DNA of 8,616 bases, taken from positions 1-8,616 of the forward strand of contig JAZOQB010000020.1 in the NCBI GenBank assembly GCA_045655865.1. Direction: 5' to 3'. Origin of the DNA: RGIG5579 sp045655865. Lineage in GTDB: Bacteria; Bacillota; Clostridia; Oscillospirales; SIG627. Numbering within the stretch: the first letter of the stretch is position 1; every line of letters begins with the position of its first letter. Positions 6,574 through 8,616 of the stretch are shown one piece after another. Both the position numbers and the translations under genes were made by a program. A model generated the notes under the pieces. It ran no database searches. It saw only the letters and a program-made list of their open reading frames with translations, and was not told the DNA's origin.

Positions 6574-6687
6574 AAGATCGGTCTTGGAACTGGTATCAGC
6601 GACTTTAAGAGCGCGGGACTGGCGCCCATGTTTTATGGAATTACCGATACACAGGTAGCATGGACGGCTCCGGTCTGCCTATTTTTT
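6574..6687 (+). pseudogene. Remnant of a second yeiH gene (C-terminal fragment)
   Basis: The + strand encodes IGLGTGISDFKSAGLAP followed by MFYGIT-DTQVAWTAPVCLFF, aligning with residues 280 onward of the YeiH protein at the left end of the window. Nineteen of the first 23 residues are identical, then one codon is missing and similarity fades. No start, no upstream membrane segments and no family motifs precede it; a short stretch TTGGCC just before may be a frame-shifted continuation. Of the 19 identical residues, 14 use a different codon in the two copies, so this piece descends from a long-maintained paralogue or foreign allele, not a recent duplication. It sits head-on between two minus-strand genes and has no plausible expression of its own. 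Confidence 0.8.
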
Positions 6688-6726
6688 ACGGAAACGCCTC
6701 CGAAAACACACAGAGCTCTTCTTTGG

Positions 6727-7545
6727 CTAATTTTCTTTACGGTAACAGGACGGCGATACGCCAAAATGCGCCTTAAAACAACGGGTAAAGTAGTTGGCGT
6801 CAGCAAAGCCGCATTCTGCCGCAACGTTGCCGATACTGTCCTCTTGATTTTTAATTTTTTTTCGTGCAATTTCCAAACGGTAGAGCTTTAAATACATCAT
6901 AGGTGTAAGACCTGTGATCTTTTTAAATTTCCGGCACAGGTGTGCCGCGGTATACCCGAATTCTTTACACAGACAGGCCACGGTGATCTCTGACATATAA
7001 TTTTTTTCCATATAATCAATGATGTTTTTCACCGACGCGGTCTTTGGTTGATCTCGAAATTCTAAAAGGCTATGCTGATAAAGCAAGTCCAGCAGCAGAT
7101 ACACATTTGCGATGGTCTTTAACGAACCGGTTTTTCCCTCCTGAAAGATTGCATCAAAGCAAGCGATGGCATCTTTGTCGTCTGTGACGGTTTTAAAAAC
7201 AGCCCTTCCGTCAAAAACTGCCGAAAGATAGGACTGGCACACCGTGGTTTCGTTGTAAAAGAATCGCAGGTCAAACATAAGAACGTCGTATTTTACGTCC
7301 TGATCGTGCGGATACCCTTTGTGTAACATTTTTGGGGGAATGATCACAAGTTCCCCCGCCTTGGCACAAACGGTACGCAGGCCGTCTTCTACCGTCAGGA
7401 CCCCTTGATTGATGCGCAAAAGCTCCATGCGATCGTGCCAGTGCAGAGCAAATCCTTTTGCATCTGCCCGACAGCTGCAGTGCAAAGTTTTGATGGCACA
7501 CGGATTGTATTCCACGGGCGCTTTTTCTAAAAAAACAGCCTTCAT
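6727..7545 (-). CDS. AraC-family transcriptional regulator with N-terminal cupin domain
   Basis: A cytoplasmic DNA-binding regulator of 272 residues, the usual family length. The N-terminal half is a cupin-type sensing domain with HWHDRMELL (His35, His37, Glu41), AGELVIIPP (63-71) and His75. The C-terminal half carries the two AraC helix-turn-helix units: VACLCKEFGYTAAHLCRKFKKITG (about 189-212) and SIGNVAAECGFADANYFTRCFKAHFGVSP (about 237-265), with the conserved GFADANYFTRCFK core. GGAGG (7550-7554) lies only 4 bases from ATG, a short but workable spacing. It is divergent from the oxidoreductase and upstream of the permease-lipoprotein operon on the same strand, so it probably controls both, sensing a small sugar- or metabolite-like ligand. 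No clear terminator follows the TAG stop before the yeiH remnant, so some read-through into the permease operon is possible. Confidence 0.92.
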   Translation of the reverse strand: MKAVFLEKAPVEYNPCAIKTLHCSCRADAKGFALHWHDRMELLRINQGVLTVEDGLRTVCAKAGELVIIPPKMLHKGYPHDQDVKYDVLMFDLRFFYNETTVCQSYLSAVFDGRAVFKTVTDDKDAIACFDAIFQEGKTGSLKTIANVYLLLDLLYQHSLLEFRDQPKTASVKNIIDYMEKNYMSEITVACLCKEFGYTAAHLCRKFKKITGLTPMMYLKLYRLEIARKKIKNQEDSIGNVAAECGFADANYFTRCFKAHFGVSPSCYRKEN

Positions 7546-7654
7546 ATTTCCTCCAAAATCAATGGTGTGCTAAAAAATGCTGGTTTTGTTCTTCCATATT
7601 GCCATATTCTATGCTAACATAAAAACATCCAAAAAGCAATACGGAGGGAAAAAA
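7546..7654. promoter_or_regulatory. Divergent regulatory region between the AraC regulator and the oxidoreductase
   Basis: These 109 bases must hold promoters for both directions, but neither is strong. On the + strand TATGCT (7610-7615) can serve as -10 with a poor TTGTTC -35 at 18 bp (7586-7591). On the minus strand TAGAAT (7606-7611) has a poor -35. Weak boxes fit activator-dependent expression. TATGCTAACATA (7610-7621) is a 10/12 palindrome lying on the putative -10. GGAGGG (7643-7648) is the oxidoreductase ribosome binding site, 6 bases before ATG. Confidence 0.5.
7594..7608. repeat. Short tandem repeat CCATATT in the divergent regulatory region
   Basis: CCATATT occurs at 7594-7600 and 7602-7608 with an 8-bp period, between the weak -35 and -10 candidates of the oxidoreductase. 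It may be a regulator contact site, but a repeat this short can be chance. Confidence 0.3.
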
Positions 7655-7669
7655 ATGAAAACGTATTCA
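7655..7669 (+). promoter_or_regulatory. Candidate CcpA catabolite-responsive element (cre) over the oxidoreductase start codon
   Basis: ATGAAAACGTATTCA fits the Firmicutes cre consensus WTGNNARCGNWWWCA at every position; only an optional final W (base 7670, G) fails. It has the pseudo-palindromic TGAA...TTCA arms. It overlaps the start codon, where CcpA would act as a roadblock and give repression in the presence of preferred sugars. The same bases encode MKTYS, so part of the match could be coding coincidence. Confidence 0.5.
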
Positions 7670-8616
7670 GTCATTTTAATTGGTGCCGGACAACGCGGCA
7701 AGGCATATACCGATATTATGAAAACGATTCCGGAAAAATTTCGGGTGATCGCCGTTGCCGATCCGTCCCAGGCGCGCCGGAACGAGATCGGGGAGATTCA
7801 CCAGATCCCGGAGGAGATGAGATTTTCTTCTTGGGAAGAGATTTTGGCAAGACCCAAGATGGCAGATGTGGCTTTGATCTGCACCATGGATCAAATGCAC
7901 TATGAGCCGGCAATGAAGGCCATTGAACTGGGGTACGATCTGCTCCTTGAAAAGCCTGCCGCGCAGACGGCTCAGCAGTGTGTGGATATTGCTCTTGCGG
8001 CAAAGAAAAAAGGTGTTAAGGTCCTGGTTTGCCACGTGCTTCGCTACGCACCGTTTTTTAAGAAAGTCAAAGAAATTTTAATGGATGGCGTCATTGGCGA
8101 GCCTATGTCCGTTTTGCAAGTAGAGGCGGAGGGAAATACGCACCAAAGCCATAGCTACGTCCGCGGTAACTGGCATTCCGAAGAAGAAACCACGCCCATG
8201 TTATTGGCAAAAAGCTGTCATGATATTGACATCATCCAGTGGCTTTTGGATAAGCCTTGCAAAAAGGTTCAGTCCTTCGGCAGTTTGGTGCATTTTAAAA
8301 GTGAAAATGCACCGGAAGGAGCACCTATTAGATGCTCCGATGGCAATTGTCCGGCGGGGGATACTTGCCCTTATAACTGCATCCGCCACTATTACGATGA
8401 TAAGACAAACCGTCGGCGCAAGATCATTACCACCGGCATCGCTGCGAACTATGAGCCTACTGATGAGGAAGTTATGCTTGCGCTTAAGACAACAGATTAC
8501 GGCCTGTGTGCGTATCATGCCCATAATGACGTTTTGGATCATCAGACGGTTAATATGGAGTTTGAGGGTGGCGCAACTGCAACATTGAGTGTAAACGCCT
8601 TTAATCGGGGCGGTCG
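7655..8616 (+). CDS. Gfo/Idh/MocA family NAD(P)-dependent oxidoreductase, 3' end cut by window
   Basis: A cytoplasmic dehydrogenase or related enzyme acting on sugars, inositols or their derivatives; 320 residues are visible and the frame is open to the window end. My reading gives an N-terminal Rossmann fold beginning SVILIGAGQRG (5-15), with VIAVADPS (31-38) after strand 2, CTMDQMHYEPAMKAIELG (76-93) and the family EKP motif at Glu99-Lys100-Pro101. The second domain has CHVLRYAPFF (126-135) and KSCHDIDIIQWL (186-197), where His189 and the nearby Asp residues fit the catalytic position. A cysteine cluster RCSDGNCPAGDTCPYNC (226-242) has the spacing CX4CX5CX3C. GGAGGG lies 6 bases before ATG, and a cre-like box covers the start. 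It diverges from the AraC gene. Relatives are near 400 or more residues, so roughly the last fifth is missing. The substrate is unknown. Confidence 0.9.
   Translation, partial: MKTYSVILIGAGQRGKAYTDIMKTIPEKFRVIAVADPSQARRNEIGEIHQIPEEMRFSSWEEILARPKMADVALICTMDQMHYEPAMKAIELGYDLLLEKPAAQTAQQCVDIALAAKKKGVKVLVCHVLRYAPFFKKVKEILMDGVIGEPMSVLQVEAEGNTHQSHSYVRGNWHSEEETTPMLLAKSCHDIDIIQWLLDKPCKKVQSFGSLVHFKSENAPEGAPIRCSDGNCPAGDTCPYNCIRHYYDDKTNRRRKIITTGIAANYEPTDEEVMLALKTTDYGLCAYHAHNDVLDHQTVNMEFEGGATATLSVNAFNRGG

Noticed and set aside
6690..6715. Weak hairpin (CGGAG/TTCCG on the minus strand) as terminator of the AraC gene
   Set aside because: The stem is only about five pairs with a G-T pair, and an A-rich, not T-rich, stretch follows on the minus strand.
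6553..6891. 112-codon + strand frame as a real gene
   Set aside because: Only its first part resembles a protein, the YeiH tail; the rest is antisense to the AraC gene. It is treated as a gene remnant.
8201..8588. Open frames on both strands inside the oxidoreductase region
   Set aside because: The oxidoreductase frame from 7655 is open throughout and carries the family motifs; the others are shadows.

Overview
The window looks like a stretch of a low-to-mid GC Bacillota genome, probably a gut-type member of the Clostridia. The grounds are strong purine-rich Shine-Dalgarno sites, a TTG start, sigma-A type promoters with 17-bp spacers, U-tailed hairpin terminators, and protein families typical of anaerobic Firmicutes. 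There is no rRNA or tRNA to fix the genus. It holds seven protein genes (two cut by the window edges) and one gene remnant. I saw no CRISPR array, insertion sequence, tRNA or prophage.

Left part, + strand (1-3577): the 3' end of a YeiH/UPF0324 family membrane protein (putative sulfate exporter), then a nitrilase-superfamily C-N hydrolase starting at TTG 1134, then an NSS-family sodium:amino-acid (or amine) symporter. The hydrolase and the symporter each have their own near-consensus promoter, and the two promoters share the 9-mer GGTATACTT around the -10. A strong terminator separates the two genes.

Middle (3578-3671): two hairpins in tandem separate converging genes and look usable in both directions.

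Right part: on the minus strand an AraC-family regulator (7545-6727) lies upstream of a two-gene operon made of an MFS permease (6448-5174) and a lipoprotein with a neutral-ceramidase-like domain (5177-3672), joined by an ATGA stop/start overlap. Diverging from the regulator, a Gfo/Idh/MocA NAD(P)-dependent oxidoreductase starts at 7655 and runs off the window. A near-perfect CcpA cre box covers its start codon. The permease promoter has an extended -10, and a perfect 11-bp tandem direct repeat lies just upstream of its -35, a plausible target for the AraC protein. I infer an inducible, possibly catabolite-repressed uptake and catabolism locus for an unknown carbohydrate-, polyol- or lipid-derived substrate: a cell-surface hydrolase-like lipoprotein, an importer, a cytoplasmic oxidoreductase and a regulator.

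The most unusual item is a remnant of a second yeiH gene (6574-6687, + strand) between the AraC gene and the permease operon. It matches the C-terminus of the intact yeiH at the left end in protein but mostly uses different synonymous codons. About 5.6 kb is therefore bracketed by two same-orientation yeiH tails. The ceramidase-like lipoprotein also keeps the metal-ligand motifs of its family while the normally conserved nucleophile loop is altered.
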